Shown: positions 1 through 9,093, numbered from the stretch's first letter. The stretch: 64,000 nt of DNA from Sphingomicrobium astaxanthinifaciens (GCF_022865105.1 NZ_JAKNYM010000001.1:248001-312000); one strand, 5' to 3'. The notes: a model not told the origin generated them from the letters alone. Numbers and translations are program-made.

Positions 1-62
1 GCGCATGGCTCAGGCGTCGGTTCGAGCTTCAGGCGAGCGAGTTCTTGCGGTAAAGTATTCAT
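1..62 (-). CDS. 5' end of an unknown CDS, cut by the window edge
   Basis: Only the first 20 or so codons are visible. Reading on the minus strand from an ATG at 62 gives MNTLPQELARLKLEP before the window ends. An AAGGA ribosome-binding site lies about 8 bases upstream of the ATG, which supports a real start. The gene lies downstream of the relaxase on the same strand, with about 145 bases between them, so it may belong to the mobilisation region. I do not recognise the family from so short a piece. Confidence 0.45.
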   Translation of the reverse strand, partial: MNTLPQELARLKLEPTPEPC

Positions 63-207
63 TGGCTTGGTCCTTGAGATGGTGGTTGCACGGCAGCCGC
101 GACGACCAAGCCCAAGGTCGCGTCTGCCAAATTCTTTCATTCATTCTGGCTTAGTCAAAAGCCCGACTTCCATTCCCTTCAATAGCGTTGTGGATGCGCA
201 AGCACCG

Positions 208-3045
208 CTAGCGCCCCCGCCCTCCCTTCTGGCGACGAAGGATCTCCGCGTTGATCAAGTCATGACCGTCAAGCTCGTTGGATCGTTCGATGTCTTCCGC
301 CTGAGGCTCGGCATCCTGAGCCATGTCGTGCTCGCTCTTCTCGATTGTCGGCTGCCGACTAGGGTCGCGTGATCGTTCGTGGTCCTGCTCGGCGGCTGCG
401 CGCTCCCGAGCCACGCGATCCCTCTCACGAATGCGGTCAAATTCCGATTTCAGCGCGGGATCCTGCTCCAACCAACGCAAGTGAGGATGAAGGTCCTCGG
501 GGAAGTTCTTCATCAGAGCCAATACCTGTTGCCCACTGACCTTGCAGGCGTCGGGATTCCTCGTCAGGATTTCGCTGAAGCGATCACGGCACTCGATCAG
601 AAATGAGGTGGCGCGCTCATCTATCGGGCCCTTCATAAATTTCGCGAAATACCGGTCGTCAGGATGCAGGCGTTTGAACGCACTAAGTGCCAAGCGCGGG
701 ACACCATCGCGAAAAGCCACCTCGAAATTGTCATTCTGGGCGAACTTGATGCGCTTCATGAAACCGTTGAGCGCGGCTTCGCGATCCTGTGCGTGCTTCG
801 CTAGCGCTTGATCCTTGAGTTGCCCCCATTTGCCATCCACGGACGCAGGTAACTGCTTCGGTTGGGCCTCAACCGTTCGAGGCGATTTAGTTTGCGCGAC
901 CGCGCCAGCTGTACGGTCAATGCCGTCAGGTTCGCCGCGCTCATTGCGACGCTCGAAAATCGCTCTCAGACGCCCCTGAGTTCGCGCCATGAGGATCGGG
1001 TTCATCAGCACATCCAAGTCTGCCTTCGAGATCCCCGGTACCTTGAAAAGGCCCGCGGGACCGGAAGGCGCTTGGATCAGAAGCTCACGCTCAATCTTCT
1101 TAATGATCTCGTTCCATTGTTGCTCGTAGACGGGAGGGTCCTTGTGCATGTTGCTCACTTGAGCGCGTTCGCGTTGAGTGAAGCGACTTTTTGCCTTGGC
1201 TTCACTTTCTTTGGTGGGCTCGATCATTCTTTCCTTGGTCGATGGCGTCTCGCCGATCGCCTGGGCCAAAGCATCAATTTCCCTTACCAGTTTCGTTGCT
1301 TTGCGTTGCAGGGCTTCGAGCCGAGCATGATCGATTTCCGTACGCTGGAGATCGTTCAGGAATTCACGATCGAGCATTTCTCGATATTGCTGGGCTTCCT
1401 CCAGCCGCCGAGCGTACTGATCCTGCTGCCTCTCGCTTTTTTTACTCGCGTCGCCGCCTTGCAGTCTGCGGCATCTTTGCTCCGTCTTGTGGGCCCGTGA
1501 ATATAGCATGCCCTTCGTCAAGTGGAGTTGCATCGCTTGTCGTTCCCAGCGCGACAGGTTGTCCGCCACCTCCCGGAGGCTCGACATCGAGCCCATCAGA
1601 TCGGCCGCCTTAGTGTGCGTTGCATTTTGCGCCTTTAGCTCGGCGATGACCGCATCTCCGCTTTTAAGGGCTCTCGTGCGCTCGGCGATCAAGGCTTTGA
1701 GCGTTTCCTCGGCACGGTTGAATGCACCTTGCCAAGTGCGCTGCGCGTTCAGGATGCCACCCTCGGTCGTGACGCCCGCGCTGTCGAGCTTCTCAGCCCG
1801 ACCTAGATGTACTGTCGGTTCTTGGTCGATCCCCATCGCTTCAAAGGATCGTGGGTCGAAGAGGCGATTACTGCCGCTCTTTCGGAGCAACTCGTTACAG
1901 ATCGAGGCGTAGTCCGATCGAAGGGTCTTCACGAATTCGCGCCCATGCTCCTTCGGAGATTGACCTTCTGCAGGCTGCGCGACGCCTACGCTCTTATTGT
2001 TGCGTTTGGACGCCTTCGATCGACCTCGCTGCCCTGGGACGGGCGTGCGGATTTCGAAGTCCCAGCATTCCTCTTCGAAAAGATATTTGCAGGGCCGGTC
2101 GTAGAAGGCGATGTGGAGATGGTAATTCCGGCGGTCGTTATGCTCGTCAGGCTCGTGAATAACCGCCGTGTACATCACCTTGAGCGCTTCTAGGCGCGCC
2201 GCGAAGGCCTGTAAAATTTCGAGACGCGCGCCATCAGATATGCCATCGGGAAGCTCGGCAACGATGCGATACTGGACGCGACCACCTCGCCCCCGGCGGA
2301 GCTTGGCAAGGTCGTCCGTCCAGATGGCCTGGCGCTTCAGTTTATCTCGGAACTGATAGAAATATTTGCGCGGAATATCGATCTCGACGGTCGGCTCCGG
2401 CCATCTCCATTCGCGAACCTCTTGCAGCTTCCCGCGATCCTCCTGCGACAGGTCCTTGCATTTGGCGAGCATATCGATGGAACTCTCCCTCCGCTGTGAA
2501 GGGATCTTTGCGAGGTTGATGGTCACGCGATCCCGTCGGGGAGTGCGCTCCATTCGTACTACCGCATCCCAAAAACGCTTTCGTGCCGCCGGGTCGTCGG
2601 AAATATTGCTGATGATGGCGTGGGCACTCGATGCACCGGCCTCGATATATTCACTATAGCCATCGGCCTCGACTTCCATGACAGCGCTTTCGCGGCCGAT
2701 ATAGTCTTCATGGGCACCCGGATCCGAGACTTCGCCGCTTCCGGTGCCTGAGTTGATGACGGTAACGAAGGCTCGCTTGTCGTCCCCGTAGGTTGCCGTC
2801 TTAGACACGCTGATCAGGTTGAAATGGAAAGTCGTCTTGCCAGACGCACTGATCGGACGACCGTCATAGGCAACCGGGTATCGAAAGTCGGCAGGCAGCG
2901 AATAGGCGCCGCCGCGTTTCTTCTCCTGATCATCGACCAGCGGCCGGATGCGCACCACGCTCCGAATGAGCTCTTCTTCCTCGAGCTGCGCCTTGCGTGC
3001 CATCCGCCGTAACAACCGATCGCGTTCGATCTCCTCTTCAGTCAC
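208..3045 (-). CDS. MobA/MobL-type relaxase with long C-terminal region
   Basis: Predicted DNA-nicking relaxase that would start conjugative mobilisation of the element. The metal-binding HUH motif is His309-Leu-His311 in RRNYHLHIAF, preceded by HEPDEH (about 297-302), as in the MobA/MobL (MOBQ-like) family. A HEDYIGRES segment (about 112-120) offers a candidate nucleophile, Tyr115, and FWDAVVRMERT follows the family pattern after it. The segment DPRSFEAMGIDQEPTVHLG matches the family signature after the HUH core. The C-terminal half is long, charged and coiled-coil-like, with no recognisable helicase or primase. Start: GTG at 3045 with a strong purine-rich site (GAGGGGGAA) just upstream. The N-terminus is diverged from classical MobA, so exact subfamily is uncertain. 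No type IV secretion genes are visible in the window, so the element looks mobilisable, or its transfer genes lie further left. Confidence 0.85.
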   Translation of the reverse strand: MTEEEIERDRLLRRMARKAQLEEEELIRSVVRIRPLVDDQEKKRGGAYSLPADFRYPVAYDGRPISASGKTTFHFNLISVSKTATYGDDKRAFVTVINSGTGSGEVSDPGAHEDYIGRESAVMEVEADGYSEYIEAGASSAHAIISNISDDPAARKRFWDAVVRMERTPRRDRVTINLAKIPSQRRESSIDMLAKCKDLSQEDRGKLQEVREWRWPEPTVEIDIPRKYFYQFRDKLKRQAIWTDDLAKLRRGRGGRVQYRIVAELPDGISDGARLEILQAFAARLEALKVMYTAVIHEPDEHNDRRNYHLHIAFYDRPCKYLFEEECWDFEIRTPVPGQRGRSKASKRNNKSVGVAQPAEGQSPKEHGREFVKTLRSDYASICNELLRKSGSNRLFDPRSFEAMGIDQEPTVHLGRAEKLDSAGVTTEGGILNAQRTWQGAFNRAEETLKALIAERTRALKSGDAVIAELKAQNATHTKAADLMGSMSSLREVADNLSRWERQAMQLHLTKGMLYSRAHKTEQRCRRLQGGDASKKSERQQDQYARRLEEAQQYREMLDREFLNDLQRTEIDHARLEALQRKATKLVREIDALAQAIGETPSTKERMIEPTKESEAKAKSRFTQRERAQVSNMHKDPPVYEQQWNEIIKKIERELLIQAPSGPAGLFKVPGISKADLDVLMNPILMARTQGRLRAIFERRNERGEPDGIDRTAGAVAQTKSPRTVEAQPKQLPASVDGKWGQLKDQALAKHAQDREAALNGFMKRIKFAQNDNFEVAFRDGVPRLALSAFKRLHPDDRYFAKFMKGPIDERATSFLIECRDRFSEILTRNPDACKVSGQQVLALMKNFPEDLHPHLRWLEQDPALKSEFDRIRERDRVARERAAAEQDHERSRDPSRQPTIEKSEHDMAQDAEPQAEDIERSNELDGHDLINAEILRRQKGGRGR

Positions 3046-3137
3046 TCGACTTCCCCCTCGAGACCGAATTGTATCAGTCGCCCAAGGGCCTCGAAAAGCC
3101 GATTTTAAAATAAAATTAAGTTACTTAGCTGTTAACC

Positions 3138-3251
3138 CTGATCGATCGATCAGTCCCGACCAGCGCACCGCCGCGGTCGCCGACGCCAGCATATTTAAGC
3201 CGTAAAAGTGAACGGCTGACCATGGGGGCGTACGGTGCAAAAATCACCGTA
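3138..3251. promoter_or_regulatory. Palindrome-rich intergenic region upstream of the relaxase (promoter, possible oriT)
   Basis: The stretch between the relaxase start and the helicase remnant has an AT-rich tract (about 3104-3128), a perfect 16-bp palindrome CTGATCGATCGATCAG at 3138-3153, and a hairpin TACGGTG / CACCGTA with a 7-base loop at 3231-3251. Relaxase genes of this kind commonly sit next to their oriT and are autoregulated, so these are reasonable candidates for an operator and an origin of transfer. No nic-site consensus was identified. I see no convincing gene in 3046-3353. Confidence 0.4.
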
Positions 3252-3353
3252 AAACTGATGCGTTCAGCTTTACGGAATTGCGCTTCTTTCATGTTCGATC
3301 GACCGAGGAGTGCCGATTCCCTTCTTTTCCTTCTTGCGGTGGTGGCAAAGCCG

Positions 3354-4595
3354 TCAGGCGGCGTAGCGTCCGTCCTTGAGTCGGCGAGCCATGCCGATGC
3401 CGGTGAGCGCATCGAGGACCGGTCGAACGGTGCCCGCGCGCTTACCCTTGAAGGTACGCGCAACGTCCTGAGCTGCGAGTGGCGCCTCCGCTGGAGGCTC
3501 AAAGCGTCACCCGGAGAGATCAAGATCGTCGAGGAATTCCGATCCTGGGCGAAGGCCACTCATGTAGAGGTGGTCGCGCGCGCGGGTCGCAGCAACGTAG
3601 AGAAGGTGACGCTCAGTATCGTGGATCGCTTCAAGATCAGCGAGGTCGCCCACTTCGGCAAGACGGTGCGCCGAGGGGACCACGTCCTCATCGAGCGCCA
3701 TTACGGCCACGGCTCGGAACTCAAGCCCTTTTGCATCGTGCATGGTCATAACCTGCACTCCCGTCGCCTCGGATGCCGCCGCCTTGGCTCGATCAGGCTG
3801 CTGGGCATCGCGGACGAGGACACCAATCTCGATGGGATCGATCCCGAGCTCGGTCATTCTTGATAGCCAATCCCGGACGGCTACTCGCTCGTCTTCGAGC
3901 GATTCAAAGAGATCCACGTCAGGTGCGGGGCCATCGAACACGGACACCGTTCCCCGCCGACTCTCAGTGACACCATCTTGGTCGACAATCTCGTTTGAGA
4001 GAAGCCGATCAGCGACAGAACGAATCTGATGGGACGTGCGATAGCAGACCTTCAAGACCTTAGAGCGTCCGCGAACATCGATGCCGAGCCGACACCAGGA
4101 AAACGGAAGATGAAATATGCGCTGGCCTAGATCCCCGGCGAAGAACAACGCATCGTCTTGCGCTTGACCTAGCTTGCCGAGAAACTTCGCTTGAGCAACC
4201 GACAGATCCTGCGCTTCATCGACAACGACGTGCGTGTAAGGGAAGGCCTCGCCTGCCTGGAGACGGTGGCTAAGCTCCGCATAGGCATCAGCCCATGTGA
4301 CCAAGCCGCTTTCCATGAGGTGCGAACGAACAGAGGAAAATACTTCCCAGGCCGTCTCGCGCTGGTTCTGACCTAGCCTGATCTTCCGACCGAGCCGGGG
4401 AACCTTCTGGTAGTCATCGGGGTCGACCACCCCCCAGGCATCGACAACCTCTTCCCATTCTTCGAACAGGAAGTCGGTCGTATGCCCTGCGCCATGGCCA
4501 GACCTCACAGCTGCTGAGATAGCGTCGTGGCAGTTGCCACTGGAGACGTTCACGTTTTCGGCCAATGGCAAAGGAGCATTTCTGATGGCCCGTCA
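3354..4595 (-). pseudogene. UvrD/Rep-like helicase remnant: 5' truncated, with an in-frame stop
   Basis: The open frame 3507-4571 (TTG start, 354 residues) covers only the C-terminal part of a superfamily 1 helicase. Walker B appears as VVVDEAQDLS, followed by FAGDLGQRIF (motif III region), VCYRTSHQIR (motif IV), VQVMTMHDAKGLEFRAVAV (motif V) and LLYVAATRARDHLYMSG (motif VI). Walker A and everything before it are missing, and the frame is closed by a stop near 4593. Full-length relatives are about twice this size, so this is a fragment without ATPase capacity. At the 3' end a TGA at 3507-3509 is followed in the same frame by about 50 codons with protein-like composition ending GMARRLKDGRYAA at 3354. 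That tail could be the lost C-terminus or part of another gene. The decay is inferred from missing motifs. Confidence 0.7.
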
Positions 4596-4616
4596 CTGAC
4601 TTACTAGATAGTCGTA

Positions 4617-4647
4617 ATTTGGGCCGATAACGGACCGTCGGCATTAT
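4617..4647 (+). repeat. Copy 1 of a short dispersed intergenic repeat
   Basis: The segment containing GGGCCGATAACGGACCGTC lies between the helicase remnant and the BLUF gene. Related segments occur at 5235, 12243, 12403 and 17010, all in intergenic or gene-end positions and all in the same orientation. The common core is GGGC, then TAA or TAG, then GGAC or a close variant. No other feature is seen in the gap 4596-4826 apart from the BLUF ribosome-binding site. Confidence 0.5.
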
Positions 4648-4826
4648 ATGAATTCGTGGCCAAGCGAGCCACAAACGACCGCCGCGACCTCCCCCCCAAT
4701 GCGATTGCCCGAGTCCGTCATGCCCAGCCCGGATTGAAGACATTCGATGCGCTTCGCTGAGGACCTCGATGCCTTCATTTCTCCTCTCAGTGGCCGTTCT
4801 TAGTCCTATTGCAGAGAGGGAAAAAG

Positions 4827-5198
4827 ATGCTGCGACAGATCATGTATTCGAGTTACGCGACCAGCCCGATGTCACCGACGTCGATCGAACTTCTTCTGCG
4901 CAAAGCGCGCCGGGCAAACGAGACCAACGAGATCACCGGCCTGCTCATTCACTCCAAGTCTCGATTTATTCAGATCTTCGAAGGGCCCTCACACGCTGTC
5001 AACGATCTCCTGCGCAAAATTGAATGCGATCCTCGTCACCACTCAATGAAGATCATTCATGATAGACGCTCAGCATTTCGAGCCTTCCCGGATTGGGAGA
5101 TGGGGTTTGAGGATAACCCCAGTCCGACGGCGAACGATGTTGTGGTTCAATCAATGATACGAATGTTGAACTCGCTTCCCGTCGCTAAAGCGGCCTAG
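4827..5198 (+). CDS. Single-domain BLUF blue-light sensor
   Basis: A 123-residue protein made almost entirely of one BLUF domain, which binds FAD and senses blue light. All hallmark residues are present: Tyr7 (IMYSS), Asn31 (RRAN), the ITGLL strand, Gln49 in FIQIFEG, DPRHH near residue 70, and both Trp90 and Met92 in FPDWEMGF. With the Tyr-Gln-Met set intact, a working photocycle is expected. No output domain is fused, so signalling should go through a partner protein, as in short BLUF proteins. Start: ATG at 4827 with GAGAGGGA just upstream is better supported than the TTG six codons earlier. It stands alone between a helicase remnant and the secreted-protein block, so its partner cannot be named from context. 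Confidence 0.93.
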   Translation: MLRQIMYSSYATSPMSPTSIELLLRKARRANETNEITGLLIHSKSRFIQIFEGPSHAVNDLLRKIECDPRHHSMKIIHDRRSAFRAFPDWEMGFEDNPSPTANDVVVQSMIRMLNSLPVAKAA

Positions 5199-5234
5199 CT
5201 GGTAGATGACGGCCAACTTATAACTTAGTCGGCC

Positions 5235-5262
5235 ATTGGGCCGGTAGCCGACCGTCCGCATC
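5235..5262 (+). repeat. Copy 2 of the dispersed intergenic repeat
   Basis: ATTGGGCCGGTAGCCGACCG aligns with the copy at 4617 (GGGCC, then TAG in place of TAA, then GACCGTC). It lies just downstream of the BLUF stop codon. The rest of the gap 5199-5339 shows no gene. Confidence 0.45.
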
Positions 5263-5339
5263 CAGTGTCCGGAGCTGGGTACAGTGACTCTCCGCGCGTG
5301 ATAATGATCCTAGGGCTCGGACCTGATGACTTTCTCTAG

Positions 5340-5551
5340 TCATACATCGTCCGCGCGCTCAAAAGCGCGTAACTGCTTCCGGTATGCCATCAGTAGCGTG
5401 TCGTTCTCGCCGATGCGCTCAACGCGTGCGCGATGCTCTTCCGCACTTTCATATGTAATTTTGCGATCTGAAGCTCGTCGATCGAACAGGCAAGCGCGGG
5501 TTTTGGCAATGCGAGCGCGGTGATGCCGATCATGTAGGTCCGGAAAATCAT
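5340..5551 (-). pseudogene. Possible frameshifted gene for a small secreted protein
   Basis: From an ATG at 5551 the minus strand reads a signal-peptide-like start (MIFRTYMIGITALALPKPALA, then CSIDEL), ending at a stop at 5390. A second overlapping frame continues with protein-like sequence (YESAEEHRARVERIGENDTL and following), ending at a stop at 5340. The natural reading is one secreted protein of about 70 residues broken by a frameshift near 5450-5480. It lies just downstream of the secreted-protein block and on the same strand. It may also be chance, or a sequencing error. No family is recognised. Confidence 0.3.
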
Positions 5552-5570
5552 GCTGGTACTCATCGCCAGC

Positions 5571-6518
5571 TCAGAGTTTGACTTCCTTCACAGTGATTCC
5601 GCAAAGTGGGGCAGCACTCTTTAAGATTTTCCTGACGGCCAAAGTCCTAATCTTCCCGTCCACTTCCGGTGTAATCGATGGATCGAATAGATAAAATATT
5701 CGATCTGCTGGATCATCGAGCAATTCCCGGCCCTTCATATTAGTTCTTTCGCTCGTGATCACTCTTGGTGCGCCTCCATGTCCCACAACAGCTATTGCCA
5801 GATTCCTCTTGAAGTCAGCTGGCAAAGGCTCTTCGGCGGCATTCTGGAACGGTAGATTAATCAAATGAAGCTCCTCCCCTTCCACGATCTCAAATCTGGC
5901 GAGACTACTCGTGCCTACGAGGTGGGAACCATCATCGGAGGTAAAAGAGTCACTCTTTCTTGCGAATTCGAACTGGCAGTCTCCATCGTCGTTGCGCGTG
6001 ACGGATATTGATCCCTTCACCTGATGATCTAAAAATTCATCATGGTACGTTAATTTGTAGTGATGGTTGAATGCCTTGATGCCCGCTTGGATAGCCGTCC
6101 AGCTACTGGAGGGGTTTAGGTTGAGATAGGCGCATCCTGCCTGCTGCCGTTCAGAGTCAATGCGACTACGAAAACTTGAGAGACTCGCCGAGCTGTAAAC
6201 CTCTTCGAGCTCTTCAATTACCTTGCAAGTTTGGACTTCCCGACCCAACTCGTTAAGAATCTCGCTAAGTCTCACTAGGCTTTCGGTGGCGTGAGGGTCT
6301 TCCTGGTTTTCCTGATAGATACTCAGATATATCTCTGCTGCCCCCATGAGATCGCCTACGCGGTAAAGTTCGCTCGCCTGCGAAAGATCATCGTTTTCGC
6401 TGGACTGACCGGTGTCGTGCTGACGTAGATCGCCAAGCTGCGCGTGAGCAGCAGCCTGCGTGCCTGGTACCAGAAAGATGGCCAGCGCGCATAAAACGGA
6501 CCAATCAGCAGCTTTCAT
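5571..6518 (-). CDS. Secreted family A protein, long form (A1)
   Basis: Unknown function. The ATG at 6518 begins a clear Sec signal peptide (hydrophobic VLCALAIFLV, cleavage likely after AAAHA), with GAGG upstream. After it comes a helical, acidic segment of about 110 residues that resembles TPR-type repeats (SELYRVGDLMGAAEIYLSIY), then a C-terminal domain of about 175 residues. That domain is clearly homologous to the whole mature part of the protein at 11352: shared landmarks are W-x-x-(I/L)-Q near its start, YKLTYH, GDCQFEF, EEPLPADFKRNL, GRELLDDP and a terminal CGI. Two cysteines (in GDCQF and PLCGI) recur across the paralogues and would suit a periplasmic disulfide. It is the last gene of a same-strand run of five. 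Confidence 0.7.
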   Translation of the reverse strand: MKAADWSVLCALAIFLVPGTQAAAHAQLGDLRQHDTGQSSENDDLSQASELYRVGDLMGAAEIYLSIYQENQEDPHATESLVRLSEILNELGREVQTCKVIEELEEVYSSASLSSFRSRIDSERQQAGCAYLNLNPSSSWTAIQAGIKAFNHHYKLTYHDEFLDHQVKGSISVTRNDDGDCQFEFARKSDSFTSDDGSHLVGTSSLARFEIVEGEELHLINLPFQNAAEEPLPADFKRNLAIAVVGHGGAPRVITSERTNMKGRELLDDPADRIFYLFDPSITPEVDGKIRTLAVRKILKSAAPLCGITVKEVKL

Positions 6519-6579
6519 TAGATAATCCTCGAGTGACATATTAGCGCTTTATAAGTGCGCACGAACTAGCGTGTCGGGC

Positions 6580-7983
6580 CTAGCGAATTCGTTTGCCGCC
6601 CTTAAGATCGATGGAAATCGGATCCCATTCGAAGATCGTCCAGTCGTCACGCGGACGGTGCGAGCTCAACCAGCTTTCTTTCTGAACATTGCGATCTCGA
6701 AGGGCTTCCAATGCGCCTGAAAGAGACGCTTGGTAATTGGTTTCAGCCTTACAGTAAGAGCCAAAGCTGGCGACCTCACGACGCTCGAGGTTGTGCGCTT
6801 GTTCAAAACTACGCTGGATGCTCTCCAACATACCTTTGCGCCATTCGTCATAATCGGCACGAGGAGAGCTCGAAGTTACCTCATATACCGCTGGTTCGTA
6901 TTGCCGCATGAAGGTCTTCTTTGTCCGACCGTCATCGTACGTATCTGAAAATTGGCAATTCGGGCTATCGACGAACCATTCCGTTCTCATGGCGGCGTCG
7001 CGAGAAGCATTTTTGCGTGCAGAGCGAACGCGGTCACGCCGGCGCTCCTTGGCGCGCGCCCGAGCGATATCCGCCTCTACGATTGCTTCCGATCGCGCTT
7101 TTTGCTTTCCCTGCTCACGTATGCGCTCCCAGCGCTCGTTTCGAGAAGTTGGAGCGCCTGGTATCCGCGGAGGACGCGACGCACGTTCAATCCGCGCGGC
7201 GCCTCGCGCGGTTTCTTGCACAATCGTTTCGGCAACACCGGCCCACATCCGGCGCTCAGCTTCCGCTTTACGGCGTCGCTCGGCCTCCTTGGCTCGCTCA
7301 TGAGCTTCGTCTGCGCGAAGACGTCTCTCTCGCATTGCGGCTCGGTCCGCCGCGAACTGTTCCCGCGAGGCCTTAGCGCTATCCGACCACCTCATAAACC
7401 ATGTCTCGGCGGTATAGCTTCTTTCATCAGGGGCAAAATATATCTCTGCCTCTGGGTCGAGCCCGAGAGCAATAAGTTTGTCGATCGTTGCAAGACGATA
7501 ATCGGGAATGGCCCCTTCATCGGGGTAAGCGACGAAAAGCGCGGTGACGCCTTCGGGGGCTTCATGAAGATCAGCTCCATTGGCCAAAACGAAATCAATT
7601 AACTCGGGAGAAGCCATTCGCGCGGCCTGATGTATAAGAGGAGTCTCAAAGGGTGAATAGCTGCCCCCTTTACGCATAAGAGGCTCAATCCTGCCATCAG
7701 CCCAAACGCGGAGACTGTACCCTTCCTCTTTGTCGGCAGCGAAACGTTTGTAATGGATGTACGCTCCAGTGGAATGTCGCTCACCAACCACTCCCCACCG
7801 GCGCCCCTGAGAATCACGATTGCCAACGAGTTGAGGCAATATCTCAAGCTTGGCCTCGTCCTCTCCCGCCTTTAGCCCTTCGGCACCACCACCTTCCCAA
7901 AAATTATCTTGTGCGAGCGCGGGCCCCGCCAAGACAGTAGACCCGAATAGCAGCATTGTTTTCCATCGCTTATAAGGTGTCAT
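6580..7983 (-). CDS. Secreted family B protein with ankyrin-like N-half (B1)
   Basis: Unknown function, 467 residues. The ATG at 7983 has GGAGGG upstream, and the product starts with a signal peptide ending ALAQ. The N-terminal half includes an ankyrin-like stretch (TPLIHQAARMASPELIDFVL, then ANGADLH). A strongly charged coiled-coil region rich in Glu/Arg (EAERRRKAEAERR) follows, then a basic segment (SRPPRIPGAPTSRNERWERI) and a C-terminal domain of about 130 residues with two cysteines. The last 525 bases are identical to those of the paralogue at 9094, while the N-halves barely resemble each other. It sits between A1 and A2, about 60 bases from each. Confidence 0.68.
   Translation of the reverse strand: MTPYKRWKTMLLFGSTVLAGPALAQDNFWEGGGAEGLKAGEDEAKLEILPQLVGNRDSQGRRWGVVGERHSTGAYIHYKRFAADKEEGYSLRVWADGRIEPLMRKGGSYSPFETPLIHQAARMASPELIDFVLANGADLHEAPEGVTALFVAYPDEGAIPDYRLATIDKLIALGLDPEAEIYFAPDERSYTAETWFMRWSDSAKASREQFAADRAAMRERRLRADEAHERAKEAERRRKAEAERRMWAGVAETIVQETARGAARIERASRPPRIPGAPTSRNERWERIREQGKQKARSEAIVEADIARARAKERRRDRVRSARKNASRDAAMRTEWFVDSPNCQFSDTYDDGRTKKTFMRQYEPAVYEVTSSSPRADYDEWRKGMLESIQRSFEQAHNLERREVASFGSYCKAETNYQASLSGALEALRDRNVQKESWLSSHRPRDDWTIFEWDPISIDLKGGKRIR
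6581..7204. repeat. Direct repeat, copy 1 (identical 3' ends of B1 and B2)
   Basis: Positions 6581-7105 match 9095-9619 without a mismatch (offset 2514). From 7106 to 7204 only three substitutions are seen (first at 7106, T against C), and beyond 7204 the copies diverge sharply. Even synonymous positions are identical, so the copies were duplicated recently or are kept alike by gene conversion. Confidence 0.9.
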
Positions 7984-8049
7984 GCCCAAACCCTCCAAAA
8001 GCATCTATTAGCCTAAAGACAACGCTAGCGAAGTCTCATCAGCGTCTAA

Positions 8050-9021
8050 CTACTCTCTGCGTCCGATCGTAGACTTTTTCAGATCGCACACTTCAGCAAT
8101 CTCTTCGAAAATTTCATTGATAAGAGGGAAGTGTTGCTCAATTCCGACCTGCGGGCTTTCTTGAAAAGCGGTATAAATTGGGAGCATCCCAGATTCGCCC
8201 GAATAGCCTGTCCGCTTGCCTTGAGGCCGTTCGTCAGCAAACCCAATTACTTTTATCGTTTTCGGCGGCCCGCCTTTCGAAGACAATCCGAACCAAGGAC
8301 TTCCGCGAAACAGGGGGTGCGAGTTTTTGGGGTTTTTCTCGAAGCTAAATACAATTCCATCTCCCGGCTCGGTGTAGAAAAACCCATTATAGGTAGCCCT
8401 GGTATAACTATCCCAAATTCCTGAGAGACGCGAGTATTGCTTGCTTGCCTGATGAGAGTAAAAGATTTTGCATTTATATTCAGACGTATGGGGTTCAACA
8501 ATCGAGATACCTACATGATTCTTTGTGCGTCCTTTGGTTTTTTTGTCGAGCCTTTTGATGTTACTTGTAAAATTAAAGGGCCGGAGAGCAATTTTTAACT
8601 TCTTATTGATTGATTCTAGGCGCTCGGGGAAAAGGTGTTCCTTCTGAGCTTGTGCTTTCGCTTCTAAGCGTACCAATTCCTTTTGAGCTTGATCAGACAT
8701 TGCATAGTACTGTGGGATAGAGCTCAATATAGAAGATACGTACCAAGGCTTTTCTAGGCCCAAAAAGATTTCGGCTCGCAAAAGCTCTAATCGCGCATTG
8801 GAAGCCTTGTCGGAGAACTTTTGGTAGTCCCGACGAGCGCTGATCAAGTGCGATAGGGCTTCTTTATACCTTTCGGCCTCTAGGGCGGCGACACTGTCTA
8901 GATAGTGTTGTTTCGCTTGCGTTTCCCAATGAGTTCGATCGGAATTATCTGCGACTTGTGCAAACGCAGATGAGGTGGCCGCCGTCAAATTAAGGTAGGC
9001 TGCAAGAGCAAGGATACGCAT
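8050..9021 (-). CDS. Secreted family A protein, divergent member (A2)
   Basis: Unknown function, 323 residues. The ATG at 9021 with GGAG upstream opens a signal peptide (MRILALAAYLNLTAATSSAFAQ). Residues about 30-150 are helical and TPR-like (WETQAKQHYLDSVAALEAER and following). The C-terminal domain is a distant relative of A1, A3 and A4: it keeps a cysteine in a beta-strand (YKCKIFY), a PGDGIVF segment matching the GDxxxL position of the others, and a late cysteine (EVCDL), but lacks the EEPLPADF motif. The gene has notably lower GC than its surroundings. It lies between B1 and B2 on the same strand. Confidence 0.65.
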   Translation of the reverse strand: MRILALAAYLNLTAATSSAFAQVADNSDRTHWETQAKQHYLDSVAALEAERYKEALSHLISARRDYQKFSDKASNARLELLRAEIFLGLEKPWYVSSILSSIPQYYAMSDQAQKELVRLEAKAQAQKEHLFPERLESINKKLKIALRPFNFTSNIKRLDKKTKGRTKNHVGISIVEPHTSEYKCKIFYSHQASKQYSRLSGIWDSYTRATYNGFFYTEPGDGIVFSFEKNPKNSHPLFRGSPWFGLSSKGGPPKTIKVIGFADERPQGKRTGYSGESGMLPIYTAFQESPQVGIEQHFPLINEIFEEIAEVCDLKKSTIGRRE

Positions 9022-9093
9022 TTTTGGCTCCATTTATGTCAGATTTACGACGATCCACCTCTTTCGCCAGACTGACCGCGAGGTTCGCGCAGT

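Noticed and set aside
3125-3559. 144-codon minus-strand frame overlapping the helicase end
   Set aside because: It overlaps the better-supported helicase tail in another frame and has a Ser/Arg-rich, shadow-like composition.
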